NCBI GenBank assembly: GCA_013398615.1
Contig: VZSR01002145.1
Location: 546,546 to 610,545, forward strand
DNA: 64,000 bases
Direction of reading: 5' to 3'
Source of the DNA: Brachypodius melanocephalos
Lineage: Eukaryota > Chordata > Aves > Passeriformes > Pycnonotidae
Notes under the pieces: model-generated
Told to the model about the DNA's origin: nothing
What the model saw: only the letters and a program-made list of their open reading frames with translations
The model's database searches: none
Program-made: the position numbers and the translations under genes
Shown here: one piece after another, positions 26,552-40,200 of the stretch
How positions within the stretch are numbered: the first letter of the stretch is position 1
Layout of the letters: every line of letters starts with the position of its first letter

Positions 26552-26561
26552 CTCTCACCTG
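26552..26561 (-). promoter_or_regulatory. Candidate splice donor of an NLK leader exon
   Basis: On the minus strand the sequence is CAG|GTGAGAG, a near-perfect 5' splice site whose exon would end at 26559. If used, a non-coding leader exon in the CpG island would be spliced toward the ATG exon, perhaps at the TAG at 25671. Mammalian NLK is usually drawn with the leader and start codon in one exon, so use of this donor is inference. Confidence 0.35.
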
Positions 26562-26637
26562 GTCCCGCCGCCCCGCGCCGCGACGCGGGCACGCGCTTCC
26601 CCCCCCCTGCGGGGCGCGCGCCCGACGCCGCCCGCAG

Positions 26638-27232
26638 CCAATCGCGCCCGACCCGCTGGGCTGCGCGAGAGCCGCCCCCGACCAATCACCGCGCGGCGCC
26701 CGGCGCACCCCGCCCACCGCGCGCGGCCGTGCGGAGCCCCCCCCGCGGCGCGGCCCCGCCCCCGTGACCCCGCCGGCCAATCACCGTGCGCCGCCGCGCC
26801 CGGAGCCGCCGAGACCCCGCGAGATTCCCTCACCTCACACAACCCTCACCCCGGGCGGCCCCGCCTCCATCACCTTCCTGCCACTCACAGCGGGCCACCG
26901 GCCAATGGACTCTGCTTCTGAGCCAAGTCCCGTCCCCGGGACCCGCTTTTCGCCCAATCGCGGCCGCCCATCATTCAGTTAGCCAATGAAGAGAAACGAA
27001 AGCCCGAAAAGAGGTTACTGGGCCAATGGCACTGGGAGGCGGGGCGGCGGCGTGACCGACAGCTCCCCTCACCGGTGATCGGAGCCGGTGGGCGGTGAAG
27101 GAGCCGCTGCCCCACAAATCACGGAGCGCGGCGCCGCTTGACGGATGAGGAAGCGGCAGGTGCGTCCGCCCACAGGTGGCGAGCGGCCAATGGGCAGCGG
27201 AGATCTGCTGACGGGCGGCGGAAGGGGCCAAT
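26638..27232 (+). promoter_or_regulatory. Array of nine CCAAT boxes, all plus-strand
   Basis: CCAAT pentamers start at 26638, 26682, 26777, 26902, 26954, 26983, 27023, 27187 and 27228, mostly within the extended RCCAATSR context bound by NF-Y. Several share ACCAATCACC or GCCAATGG-like flanks. None is found in the opposite orientation inside the same interval; the nearest inverted one is at 25620-25624. Spacings range from 29 to 164 bases, so this is not a simple tandem repeat. NF-Y at such clusters keeps CpG-island promoters nucleosome-free. Confidence 0.85.
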
Positions 27233-27249
27233 AGCGGCCCGGGGCGGGG

Positions 27250-27323
27250 TGAGGTGAGGACGCGGCGCGCGCGGGGTCACTGTGGGCGCTGAGGGGGCGG
27301 CGGGAAGCGGAGTGCGAGCCGCG
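27250..27323 (+). promoter_or_regulatory. Candidate plus-strand first exon ending in a splice donor
   Basis: Just downstream of the last CCAAT box and a GC box, the plus strand carries CCGCG|GTGAGGG with the donor GT at 27324-27325. This could be the end of a non-coding first exon of LYRM9 or of a divergent non-coding RNA. The first LYRM9 coding exon begins with a splice acceptor (48306-48307), so an upstream 5' exon must exist somewhere. This is one candidate, 21 kb away. The left border is arbitrary. Confidence 0.25.
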
Positions 27324-30300
27324 GTGAGGGCGGGCTGAGGGGCCCCACCAGGTCCCGGTGTCCCCGTTCTCTGCTTGTGTCCTTGCACCCTCCTACTGCC
27401 CCGTCCCGGTGGCCGCCGGCGGCTCCATCCGTGCCCGCTCTGCTCTCGCCCGGGTCACGGTGCCCTCGGGTCTCGCTGGCTGTGGGCTGACCCCGCTCCG
27501 TCCCGCCGGGGCCAGTCCCGCAGCACGGGGGGCCGACGGGGGCAGTCCGCGAAGGGCGTGAGGGTCCCTGGGGTTTTGGGGCCTATTTTTCGAGTCCCTA
27601 AGAACCGGAGCGGGGCGAAGTGCGGGGCTGGCAGCGGGGCCCGTGGGCTGTGGCAGCAGGTGGTGGCACCATGTCACGCCGCGCGTGAGCTCCCCTTGGC
27701 AGGAAAGGCAAATAAACCGCTGATGAGAGGGTGTAGATGCTCCCAGCAGCACGGCCGGGGCCCATTGCCCGAGGCAGTCTCTGCGAGGCTCCTTTCAGTG
27801 TGCTCAGAACACGCTCAGGGGGCTCAGTGCGAGGTACGTGTTAAGCAGGACCAAAATATTCTTTGATTGTTGTTTTAGTTCCCTCACGCTATGAATCTGC
27901 ATGCCTGGGGACTGCAGTGTCTTTGCTTAAGGCATCATTGTTCCCTAAAACACAGGGATGGCTAAAAACTTGATCGTTTTAACACTTTCCATTTTCTCAT
28001 GTAAATATTAATCATATCTGATTAATAGTTTTACCTCAGAAAAACTCTCCCAGGTTACTGGAGCCTTTCCCGTGCTGGTAGATTAAATTACTGCAAGGGT
28101 GATAAAGAGGTTCCTTCAGGTAACTGAACTGAACAGTTCCAGAGGCAGTCAGTGACTGACAGGGGATCTGCTCGTGCTGTGCTGGAGTTGACAGCCCCTC
28201 CTTCACTGCCCCTGGCTCCTCTCTGGGCCAGAAAAGAGCCCAGCAGAGCTGTGACAGGACAGCTGCAGTGCTGAGGTATTACCAGCAAATCCCTGCGGGT
28301 GCAGTCCTGTCATCTATCCTTTCTGTTTGTCTCTGAAAACTGGACAGCATCGGGCTCCTCTGAAGGGGAAGGAAGAGAGAGTATAAGTGTGACACACTGT
28401 TCACGCTTTTTGCTCAGTGTAAAATCTTTGCAAGAATGGGTTCGATATTTTCGGGATACTTTATAACAATGGGGTTTGGGTAATTTTTGCCTGCTCTTTG
28501 AGAATGTAATCAAGAAGTCTTGCAGGACTGAAGATTGGTTCCTTTGTTAAAGCTATCCCTGTTGCACTTGGAAATACGGTTACTAATAGTCCAGTTTGGA
28601 ATAATATCAGAGTTTTTGCTGTCATGTCACCACTTTAAAAACAGAGATAGCACTTAAGAAAAAAAAAGCAAACAAATTTTGGTTTATAGACATTTTATAT
28701 TACCTATTGGAGGAGGAGACAGAATACTTACTTAGAACTTATATTTGTAGCTGGTTGAGGTTTCTGGTTGAGGTTTCTGTTGGAGCTGATAACAAGCTGG
28801 GTCTGAATATGGTGCACCCCAAGGCTTCTCCTGGTTTCTGCTGCCCCTTGGGCTCTGGGGAGGCGTGGTGTGGGGGAGAAGGAAGGAAGTGGGTACAAAA
28901 GGACATAGGGCTGTGTTGGCAGGACTGGAAGGCTTTTAAAACTCTCCCACACGTTTTCATGATGGAATTTTCTTTTTCTCTCTTACTGCAAAACATTTTC
29001 AAGTAGTAAAATGGAGCAGTGTCCTAATAATCCTTGTATGGAAAGGACTTGGTTCTCAGTGTATTTGCAGGTCAAGGTCTCGGTGCCATTACTCAAGTGC
29101 AAGCATGCAGCCTGGTGAGGGATGTGCTTATCTTGGTGCCCATATGGAGTCCTGTCAGGTGCCAGCAGTGGGTGGCCCACCCTAACGAGTGTATCTTCCT
29201 TGCACACTGGGTTCATAAACGCTTTCAACTGGTGTCCCTGGCCTCTGTCACACTTGAGAGCTCTCAGTTCAATTGCTTTTTAGCTGTTCATGCTGTGAAA
29301 GTTAAGGAGGACAAAGTTGATTAATAAGGATGTGTAAGGAAAACATGAAAGTTGCAAAGTGTTCACCTAATAGACCCTTTGTTTCCTCAGTAGAGGTCTG
29401 TTACTGCATGTGGAAGTCAATACCATGCGTTAGAAATGCAGGGTTCACAGTTGTTCATTTCTGAAAATCCACAGCTTCAAATTTTGTCTTTTCTGACTTG
29501 AGAGATTTATTTTTCTCTCAGATTTGACACTTGCTTTGCAGGGATATAACCTCTTTGACAGTGCTCTGCATACGGGCAAGGGATGGTAGACACTCTGTAA
29601 TCAGCTAGTCCTGTTTCTGTGCTACCCCTCAGCAGTGTTTTAACCTTAAAATTCTACACAAAAGATTGTGTCATCTTAAACAATATAAAATGTAATTGTC
29701 CAGTTCCAGACATAATTTGTCAGCTTTTTTTCTTGTCTCACATGAACTAGCTGTGAAAACAGGACTTGAAATATTAGAATAAGTCTTTTGATTGTGTATT
29801 GTGTATGAATGTCCTTCAGCATTTAGGCATGTAGGGGTTTTGTGAACCTTTAATGTAGAAACAAATAACATAAAGTGGAACAAAGCATAATAAAATGCAC
29901 AGATTTGTCTCTGATCCACAAAAGGGGTGCTCTGAGCTGCACTATTGATAATTTATCATGTGGGTGTTTGACAAGCCCACACATACCCTGATATAACACT
30001 CTGCAGATACAGTCCTCAGTGTTCTGTAACACCCTTGAAATACTTAATTCATAAATCCTGATGCTGAAGCCCTTAAGGTGTCAGAAACATGGTGCTCATG
30101 CCTGTGAATCTGAGCAGCTTTCGTTATTCAGATAAATACCACGCTCCAAATAAACTGTAATCCTAATATGCAGCAGAATAAACGTATACACTAAATATCA
30201 TGGGATTAAAATTGCTGTTCTGATATGTTAGCTCTTTTCTTTGCAAGGAGTAATTTTCCAGAGGTTTTGTCTTTAAAATCTTTTCTCCATGAAAATAGAA

Positions 30301-33300
30301 AAAATTTAATTCCTCCATTAATAAAATGCAGAGAGAAGCAGGGGAAGGAATATTTTGGTTTAGCTTTGGTTGTGTATAAAGGTTTCTGTCTTAACTTTTG
30401 AAAGGATGGCAATATTCCTTCATCTAGGAGGAGGGCAGGATCTCCTTGTCTTGTGGAATGAGGGACAAATCCCTGCCCTGCTCAGGGCAACGTTTTAATA
30501 AGGTAGAGGGAAAAGAATCAGGTAATCCAGCCAAGCAGGTGACCTATGGTGAGGTTGTCAGTCAGGCCAACAGGGAGGGTGACTCTTTAGAGCAGCACTA
30601 TAGGAACATGGCGCTGCCTTGGACAGCAATTAAATGATGGAATGGTGCTTCCTGCAGCAGGGCAGCATGATGTGCCTGGGATGGGATAGGGGACAACTGG
30701 TGTGAGTGACAGATGGTGTCATCCAAGATTGTGCTTCTCCCTGATGTTGGACATCAGACTCTACAGGCACCCGTCTTGCTTCCCTGGCCCGTCAGCCCCC
30801 TCTGGCTCTTGCAGAGCATTTTTTTTGTGGTGGGATCACAGCCCTGCCCCAAGTCTGTCCAATGCGCTGCATATACAGATATGATGGTCAGAATTAGCAC
30901 TGCAGCTTGAAATCATCCCAAAATGTCACCTCCTGAACACTGAGCTTGTAAGAAAGCACCTCTGCAGAGCTTCCTAGCCAGAAGTGTTCTGAGATTTATG
31001 AAGGATTTACTGAGTTCTGCAGCACTTAAGTATGAGCTTGGCTTTAAGTGGGAATGCTCAGGTGCTTACAGTTGGTTTGTAATAATTAGTCATTTACAAA
31101 CTTAAGCCTGATTGTTTAGTCCTTTCCTAAACACCAGTTGCTGGAGGCAGAGGGGATATCTTTATCCCCTGCTGCTTTCTGGAGAAAGTGTCAGTTCTGC
31201 AGTTCCCTCTGTTCTGTATTTCTTTGCACCAGAAATGACCCTGCTGCTCTTTGTCGACAGTGTTTCCTTTTATCCCTCTCCTAGCAGCTGCTCTTGCTCA
31301 ATTCTGATGTTGGAACAGCAAATGAATTCCCTCTGAAGCAAATGTCAAGCCAGTAAAGATGTTGAAGCAGCAAGAAAATCATCTCTTTCTCTGAAGACGG
31401 AATTGGAGACCTTTGTGAATGAGATGTTCTTAAAATAGCTCCACAATGTGTTAACTTCCCTAGAAGGTGCAGAATTGAAAGCATCACCACAAGGCACTTG
31501 TCCTTGTGCGAGCAGCATCCCTAAATGATGGCTTTTGGAGAGGGGAGAGAAACAGGCTACTTCCTTTCCCTCCTCTCCAGGCAAAAAGCACTGCATGATT
31601 TTAATCTCTTTGTGATGGTACATTTATGTTTTTTCCAAGAGTTGCACCACTGTTTGCTGCTGGTTTAAATATGTTGCATGTTGAGTGACCTTGTTCTCCA
31701 TGATGCACCATTTCTGGAGTAAACTGGTAGCTAAAAGTAATGCCAAGCCACAAGCTGAGTAGCGGTGCTCTGAATTACCGTGTCTAAGGATCAGGGTGGC
31801 CGTGGCCTCTGTGGAGAGCAGAGATTCTCAGCTGCTGGGGTGTGCCACAGCCTGGATAGGCTGGACTCAGCCTTGAGTCACACCATGCAGTGCAGTTCTG
31901 TCTTGATTCAAGCCTGTTGTCCAAGGAAGATAGCAGCTTTGGAAACCTTCCCTTCCATGGAACTTAGGAGTCACTGGTTCAGGTGATGGAAGCTCCGTCT
32001 CTGTGGTCAGGCAGACAACAGGCATTGGTTGTACATGGAGAATTTGGTTAGTTTGGGAGCTCTTGCTGAGATTTTTCCACCCTCAGCTGGTTTGGGGTGT
32101 TTGATTCTCTGACAGCCTCAGGAGAGCGTTGGGCCCAGCAGCAGAATACAGCAGCAGGGATGGCCTGAGTGGCTGGGCTGTGACATCCCATTGTCCTTGA
32201 GTACAGTGCAGGGCTCACATCCTGGAGTCCCACAACTCAATGAGCCAATGTTCCACGGGTTGCAGGTGCCTTTTGAGAATTCATTGTTACGTTGTTGCTT
32301 CATAATCCTATCCTGGAGATGTTTTTGAAGAAAGTAAATCTTGCATATGTGCACTTTGGAGCAAAAAATGCAGGCTGCACATGTGACATGGAGATGAACT
32401 GTTGAATTTTGTTTATTGAAAAAATTATTGTAATGAATGGAATTGAGGGATTGGGTGGTAAAATTAATCCAGAAAAGTCTGATACAACTTTCTGCCAGAA
32501 TCATGAATAGAATCTTTTACATGCCTGTGAATATCTGAATACTTCTGTTTTTCTTCAACTTGGTGGAAGGGGAATTGATAAGTTAAAATACTAGATGCAG
32601 AAATGAAATCACTAATTGAAGAACAGGAATTTTTATAGCAGTTTCATGATCATATTCATAACATAAGTTTAACTAGGAGAAATGTTAAAATTTTGACATC
32701 TTCAGTTTTTCATCTTTTGTGTGAAGGTGGAAATAATTAGTTGTACTGATATAAATACCGAGTTTTCAGAGGTTTCTAAGTTGTTTTAAGACTATAAATG
32801 TTTTTCCTAGTCCTGTTTTTTTGACATGATAATATCTCTTTAAGGGCTTTCTTTACCAGATCAATTCCTTTCCTACCAGAAGAACTAAAGCTTTTCAGCT
32901 GTCTGTCCAATTTATCCTTCTGGACTAAATTTCTCATCTCGAGATAACCAGCAGCAACTCTCCCCTCAGGAGATTTGTATCAATTAGTTCTGCATCACTA
33001 ATTCCTGTGGTATTGGGGCACCAGTGGGTTGTAAGAAAGCTGCTCTGTAAACAGTTATGGCTGTTGGGGTTTTGTCTTTACTTTTTTTTTGTTTAGAGGC
33101 TGTGGGTGCCATCACTGGAGCTCTTGCTCGTGCTTGCCCTGTCCTTGCCTGCGAGGCAGGGCACTGCTTCACTGCAGAGGGTTTGCAGGGCTGTTTTGGG
33201 CTTGTGCTGCCTGGTGGATTCGGGAGATGTGAGCTCTGTGGGCTCTCTGGCTGCAGCAGTGGCCTCGCTGCCACCCCTGGTGTCACCAGCTCCTCACATG

Positions 33301-36300
33301 GCTGGCCAGGTGGCAGGTGGGAAGTCACTGCCACTGTTGATAACGTGAGTGGCAGATGCAGTCTGGCAGGAAAGCAGGTTAGTCTGCAGCTTGAATGCAG
33401 GCCAGGCTTCACCTAATCCCTCCCTTAGCCACAGAAAGGTGGCTTTAATCTATTTATTCTGCATTTGGTTGTTTTTTCAGCACTGATCTATCTGCAAATG
33501 CCATTGCACTGTTAGTCTGTTTCTATCCATTTGCCATTAGCAGATGTGTCCAGACGGGAGGCTGTTTCCAGTCACTCAAGTCTAATCCCAGCAATGCTGT
33601 AGGATCTTGGGAATTGCTCTGCATTTATACAGAAGTAAGCTACATATAATGTGTCATTTTTAAGAATCTGCTACCAGCAATTTTAGGATTTTGTTATACA
33701 GCTGATTTTCATTCTGCTGATGTTTTAGACAAAACTAATTTGATAGGATTATTAGAGGAAGAAAATTAAAAGGACAGAATCATCCAGGAAGCTCATTAAA
33801 ATGGAAACCCTGAAAAAACTGGGTAATTGGGCATTGATTTTGTCCTCCCCCTCTCACTTTATGAGCAGTATTGTATTAAAAGTAACATGTCTGCAGGATG
33901 ATGCTTCAACATCTGTTACTGCTGAAACAAAATGATTTGTTTGTTTTCTCCTCTCTACATTCTTCCAACATCTGTATGTGTAGATCTGTCCTGTATATTT
34001 TTATCCCATCTAGCACAGCTCCTTTCCAGGGAAAAGGCATCAAAGGGAATGGGATCCTCCCTTTGGTTTGGAGGGGATTCTGCACTGCCACTCACTTGTA
34101 TTAGATCTTGGGTGACTGGCTGTGAAATGAATCACGTGAGCGAGGACTCGGGGCTGCTCAGGAAGCCCAGGCACAGGGTTTGGTGCTCTGAGATGTGTTT
34201 ATGTGGAACAAAGAAGTTCACAGCCTGTCGGCTGTCTGGCTCCTGAAATGTCAGTGTCACATTATGTGATTAAACCTATGCAAATAATTGTCCTAATTTT
34301 CTGTTCTCAGAGTATTTGTAGGGAAATCACATTTTATTTTCAAATTATTTCACTCTGAAGATGCTCAATAATTGTGCTGGGAATTAGATTTTTTTTTTCT
34401 TTACAGGCTGATCCAATAAATTGATTCTAAATCTAGCTTGCTGAATGTTTGCTATTTCAATCACTCTGGCTGTGATTATTGTGACAATAAGCAATATACT
34501 TTCTTTGGTTTAAGTTTTGGATATTTCCTAAAATATACATGGTTGTATGTGCCAGTCTTAAAATTCTGTTTATTTACAAGTGTGACTTTTTTTACCTCTT
34601 CAGTATATGTACTATAAAAATACAATTGCGTAAAGGTTCATAGCACAAAAATAGAAAAAGCCAGGTAATAGATTTGAAATAATGTTGGGAAGTATTTTCT
34701 GATCTCTAATCATTACGATGTTGTGTCTTCCAGTCCTGAAAGTAAGCATGGGAAATTTAAGCATGGTAAAGCACATGATTAAGTCCATTCGTATCCAGCA
34801 AAATTCTTGAACTTGATTTGAAGCATGTGCATTAGTTATATTAGTAACTCATAACTATTCCTTAAACTCAGCCAGTGTCAGCCTGACTAAATATTAGAAT
34901 TGCACGGTAAATACTGCAGTAAATTAGATAAATATGGGTGCTGGCTTTGCCATGAACTTGTCAGTGGTTTTGACTTTTACAGTCATTTTATGGCAGTTGA
35001 AATCAGAAAAGAATGGAAATTTCAACTAATTTTTTTAATATGCTGAAATGTATTAAGTTACACAAAAGAATCCATATTATAGTAATCCTGCATATATACA
35101 GGGGAAGAGTACCCAGCGTGCATGGCAGATGGTTTCAAAGGAAATCCTCGAGAGCTAGGATTAAAAAGCAATTTTCAGCAAGTTTAAAATGGGTCTCCAT
35201 ATTTGGGTCACAGATATTAACTCTTTCATTGCAAACAAATGAGGGAGAAGTCTGGTCAGATCGTTGTGGAAATGTTTCTCCCAGTGGAATCTGACCAGTT
35301 CGTGCTCAGGAAGAAAGGTGTGAGCAGGGCAGTTGATTCTGCTCCTGGTCCTGTTCTCACACCAGAGGGAAGCAGAGTTGTGGCACACAGAGACAAAGAT
35401 ATAATGCAATAGATGGGATTCATCATTGCACAAACACTGGCAGCCCTCTGGAAAATGATGTGTATGGCTTTGATCTTTGCCCACTGAAACAAATTTCCAT
35501 AAAGACAAACAGATAAGTTTTAGAATGTTAGGAACAGCAGATTTATACCTGTTTAGTATATTATTACCAATCACTTTATTAAATTATAAAGACTTTACAG
35601 ATAGGATTTCTGTATTCCTTTTGGATATGGTGAGCATGTATGATATAGAATAAATAAGAAATTGAATAGCAGTATTGTTGCTCCATCATAGACAGGAATT
35701 AACATGGGTTCCCAAGTTTTGCTTGGAAGTATGTCTGTGCATGGAAACTAAGCCTGTTTTTCTCAAACATGTTTTAAGGGCACACTGGAATTTTATTATT
35801 TATTTTTAAAGGTTATGTAGTAAAATTAACAGTACCACACAGCCGTTGTTCCAGGCTGCAGCTGTTTGGAGGTGGCATAGGAACATGCAGAAATCTTGTC
35901 ACCAATCTGATGCACAGAAGGGATTGAGTGCAGGTCAACTTTGCACTGGAGGATCACGAGAAGGCACTGGGCTTTTAGCAGATAAAAATAGGGCAGCAAG
36001 TTGGAGATTATTGGCTTTAACTAACTTACACCAGTTAGTAACCATGTCAGGAGTGTAATTCACATTTACATCAGTGCTCTGTATACACTTTGGCAGCACA
36101 AGGGAACTTCAAGTTTAACATGAACTTTTCTTTAAAAGACACTTCCAATTCCAAAGTGGAAGTTAGACCTTAAGCACTGTTTATCACTGAACAATGAAAC
36201 AGAGCAACTGATACTGTTTTACTGTGTTCCCAAAGCTCAGGTGGGTGTATTTGGAATAGGTTTGGAAAGCTTGCTGAGCCCAGGTGCCTGATCTCTGCTA

Positions 36301-37234
36301 AGTGAATTATAGAAGTAACTGCTGGTTTGAATATCAGCCTAAGGAGAAGTTAATTGTGTTGCTCTCTGGGTATTACATTGGCTATGAGTTAACAGAGGAG
36401 GAGCGCACTTCTGAAAGGGTGTGTGAATGTCCTGGTAGGATGCTAACTGCAGGTGTATCTGCTAAGTGCTAATTAACAATGCTAATGAGAGCTGTTCTCT
36501 GCAGCACTCAGCCAAGGTACTTTATCAGAGGTCCTCTGCTCTCAGAAAGGAAAATTTAGGTGATGGATGAAAATAAAGCAGCTTTTGGTGTTTAGTTCTT
36601 GTACCAGAGCTAGAAAGCATTAGTGGACTCAGGATGAGCTTTTAAAGTTGAATCTGTTCTTCTGGGTTCTTGTTTCACATCGCCTATTACAGTAAGTCTG
36701 CCTGTGTGCATCTTGATATGGCCATCAGAAGGCAAATGTAAGTGCTGACATTAGATACAAAAACTTGAACATCCCAAGCTGTTGTCAATCATCATATGTC
36801 ACCAAGTTCTGCTACTGTTAAATAGCTGGGGGAAAAAATTTCATCCATGGCAACAGCTATCTTTGATCCATGTGTTTGTAAATGTGCTTGAGAGTTTTGC
36901 CTTAGATTTTTCAGACTTGTGTCTTTGAAAGGAAGGCAAAACAGATCAGTTCAGAGCCTCTGTCAGTGTTGTCTTCCAGGACTTTTGTTTCAAGTAGTTT
37001 TTGAAAGTCTGTGACAGGATCTGAGATAAAACCTGATCCTGATGTCTTTGGATAGTCAGAGAAATCCATTTGTTTGACTGCAACAAACTTAGGATAGGTT
37101 CTAAATAAACAAATCAGTGTTGGCTTTATAGAGTGAGTTGCTTTGCTTTACTCACTGTACAATCATGTATATGAGAAAAAGCAGTTTCTTGTGTGCAGTC
37201 TGTTGTCACCTGGGTGCAAAGCAGTTTTTTGTAT

Positions 37235-37286
37235 ACAGAATACTGTAAAGTAATTATTCTACAGAATACTCTAAAGTAATTATTGT
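37235..37286. repeat. 26-bp tandem duplication
   Basis: Two adjoining 26-bp copies (37235-37260 and 37261-37286) with the core AAAGTAATTATT, differing at two positions (CTG/CTC and TCT/TGT). A recent local duplication in non-coding DNA. Confidence 0.9.
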
Positions 37287-40200
37287 ACAGAGTTCTGAGT
37301 GCAAGAAACTGTGGCTCACCTCCAGCAGCTCTTATCACGAAATATTGAAGGGTCAGTTCGCCTCAGTCAGAATTTCTCTCTGCTTACATCTTTTCAGAGG
37401 GTATATTTTTTAAAGTTTTTCAGAGGAGATGACTGAAAGCAACAGCCTGTTCATGTCAAAGCCGTACATCCATGTCTGATGTAACTGATCAGACAAAAGT
37501 GAAAGCTCCCATAGGGATAAACTGAGCTATGAATGGGCTTCTCAGCACTGCTTTATTAATGGCACTTCAAGTAGCGAGTTGAGGAGAAACAGATAATGAA
37601 AATTGATTCTTCTCTGCAGGTCTTTTGCTTACTTTTGGACTTGGACATGCCTAATCTGTGAAGATAATTAAAGTTCCTCTACTCTGGATGCTGTAAGTGA
37701 ATTTTTTGTTGTGTATTGTATCTGGTTGAGAATACGCACCTGAAGTATCAGCATTGACCAAGATATCATGTAGAGAGGGTAGAGGGCTGAAAAAAACTTG
37801 AGAATGAAGAATGTTCCCGTTGGCAGTGACACAGGGTGGCGGCCCTGGCTGTCAGTCAGCATGGCAGTTGTTTGAGTTCCAGGTGCCATGATAACATAGT
37901 GGGACATTTCAAATACCTTTTATTATTGATAGACTTCTCCCAGGAGAGGCCTGTCCATTCAAAAATCTGTCCCTGTGGCAGCAGAGCCTTTGGAGCATCT
38001 GGGATAATGTCCCCCTAGAACAGGGAATGGGCTATACCTGGCACTGTAGGAGGCTGGGAACACAATGCCATGGCTTTGACCTTGTTGCACCATCGCTTCA
38101 GGATCCATAGGACACAGCTCTCTGCTGGTTAATTGTCACATTTCTTATTTGAGGGAATGGCACATTTCTTACTTCTGAGAGAGTGTCTTTAGAACATCTG
38201 ATATTCTTCCACCAATGAAAGCATGCAAAGAGCTCTTCAGATCCCCATTTTTTCCCCAAAGCTGTGGGAACAGTTTTCTGGCTTGTAGAACAAAGAAGTT
38301 GGAACAGATGACATAGCCAACATCTGCACCTGGCTCACTGAGGAAGTGAATATTTGGCATAGAAGCTGAGCTCCCTTCTGCCAAGAGAGCTGTGCCGATG
38401 CAGTTGTTCAGGGATGAAGATGGCAAAATATCTTTTCCTTATTGACTCTCCAAAGCAATTTTATTGATTTCTCAAAGTTAAAAAAAATTGGGAAGGAAAA
38501 TGTCTTACTTTTAAATATCAAAGTTTAGTCAATGGTTAATGAAATGCTGTCTAACCAACCCCGTTAAGATTTTGATGGTGTATCACTTCAGTTCCCATGG
38601 CAGACACATCACATATGGGTTGCCATTTTGATGGCTTTGAATGGTAATCTGACCCATAAAAACTGAAGCATAATATGCAAACTGATTTTTTTCTGGCCTG
38701 CCCTGTTCTTGGTGCCATCTGTGTTAGGATGGAAACGAGCCTGCTCAAAACGTGGGCTGCCGATTTTGAGCTGATCACAGATGGGTTTGAAAGAATAGCC
38801 TTGTGTGCACAAGGAGAGGGAAGATGCTCCTGAGCAGAAAGTTTCACTTGAATCCATATTATGTCTGCTAAATCCTGTGGCCTATGGAACAGCCACCAGA
38901 CCTTTCCCTGAATTCTTCAAAACTAAATTTACCTTCTAAATATCAAGAAAACCCCCACAACTTCTAAATATTACTCTTCTTCCACCACTGCGTTCTACTG
39001 CTGTCATCAATAGCAGAGTACAGGAAGCTGACATTACCTGACCCTGTCAGGTATTTGCTGTGCATCTGTTCAGCAAAACTGGGCACAGTAAATTATTTCA
39101 TGAGTTTTGCAGGTGAGTTTTAATCTGTAGTGTGAATCCTGTTGAACTTACAGGATTCAGGCTCCTGTTTCTGCATTTCTGTTTTTGACAAGTAATAAAA
39201 ATCTGTGTTGTAGGTGAAGGTGAGTACCTGTCCTCTGCTGTTGCATCTCAGGTCAAAAATTCAGATATTTAAGTGCCTAATCCTCACTGTGGTCAATGAG
39301 ATCTTTGTTTTCTTCTCATGTTGAGAGAGCCTGTGGTCTAAAGTTGGAGATTGACTGCCCTTTTCTTACATGGAACCACAAGTGTCCTGGTACTATTTAT
39401 AATCCCAAGAAACACATGGAATAATTTTCACTGGTTAGGAATATGGTGTACAGAACTCTGATTTCTTTTTTTACTCTCTTAAAATCAATGACATTGTTTG
39501 AGTGACCATTTCTTTGTCAGAAATGAAGCCTGTAGAAGGCGGCACTCACTGATGAGTTTCATGGTCATGACACACTTGAACGTCCTTCTCAAGACATCTT
39601 GAAGCCTTTTATTTCCAGGCTAAATAAACACCAATTTCAGCAATGTCTCATCTACTCCCTTTAATTACTGCTGCTGAGAGAAAGTTTCTGCCAATGCAAA
39701 TGTGCTATTTTGTCGTGTCACATCAAATTGCATCAGCCTTATATTTAGGAACAAAAAGAGGGGGAGGCTGAGACAGGATGTGGCTACAAATGGAACCAAA
39801 GGGTTTTCTTAAATATAGGCTGGAAATAGACAATCGAGGCAGTGATGCTTTTTCAAGCAAAAATCCATGAAAGGGAAAATCAAGGCTGTGACGGCAGAGC
39901 AGGGCTGGGGGTGGGCAGAGGGAGTTCTGGGGGAGGCAAGGTGCTGGCAGGGAGGGGCTGGTGAACTCCTCACTTACGCAGACACCCTTGTGTGTCGCAT
40001 GGGTATGAGGTGCCTTTGGGCTATGTGAGCCCACACCTCGTTTCTGTGTGCTGGCTGAAGGAGGGGGGAGCTCTGCTTCCCTCCAGCCTGTGCCTGCCCT
40101 TTCCCCGAGGATGTCTCCCCATGCAGCAATAACTCAGCTCTCTAAACTAAAGAGATTGTGGGAAACAGGCAGAGACAACATTTGAGTGGCTGTCCATGTA

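Larger units (their letters stand above)
26270..27660. promoter_or_regulatory. CpG-island promoter of NLK
   Basis: About 1.4 kb dense in CpG within otherwise AT-rich surroundings, directly upstream of NLK. It has no TATA box placed to suggest focused initiation. GC boxes (GGGGCGGGG-like) are seen near 26403-26412, 27038-27048 and 27240-27248. It contains nine CCAAT boxes, all on the plus strand, listed as a separate feature. Such TATA-less CpG islands normally drive broadly expressed genes and often start transcription in both directions. The many long open frames on both strands here arise because GC-rich DNA lacks stop codons. The island might also supply the first exon of a plus-strand transcript (see 27250-27323). 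Confidence 0.85.

Noticed and set aside
26005..26982. Several overlapping open frames of 95-226 residues on both strands in the CpG island
   Set aside because: GC-rich DNA with few stop codons. The peptides are Pro/Ala/Arg/Gly low-complexity with no family resemblance, and they cover promoter elements.
33057..33416. 119-residue plus-strand and 142-residue minus-strand frames over the same stretch
   Set aside because: Opposite-strand open frames in a GC-richer patch, with no domain, splice or codon evidence.
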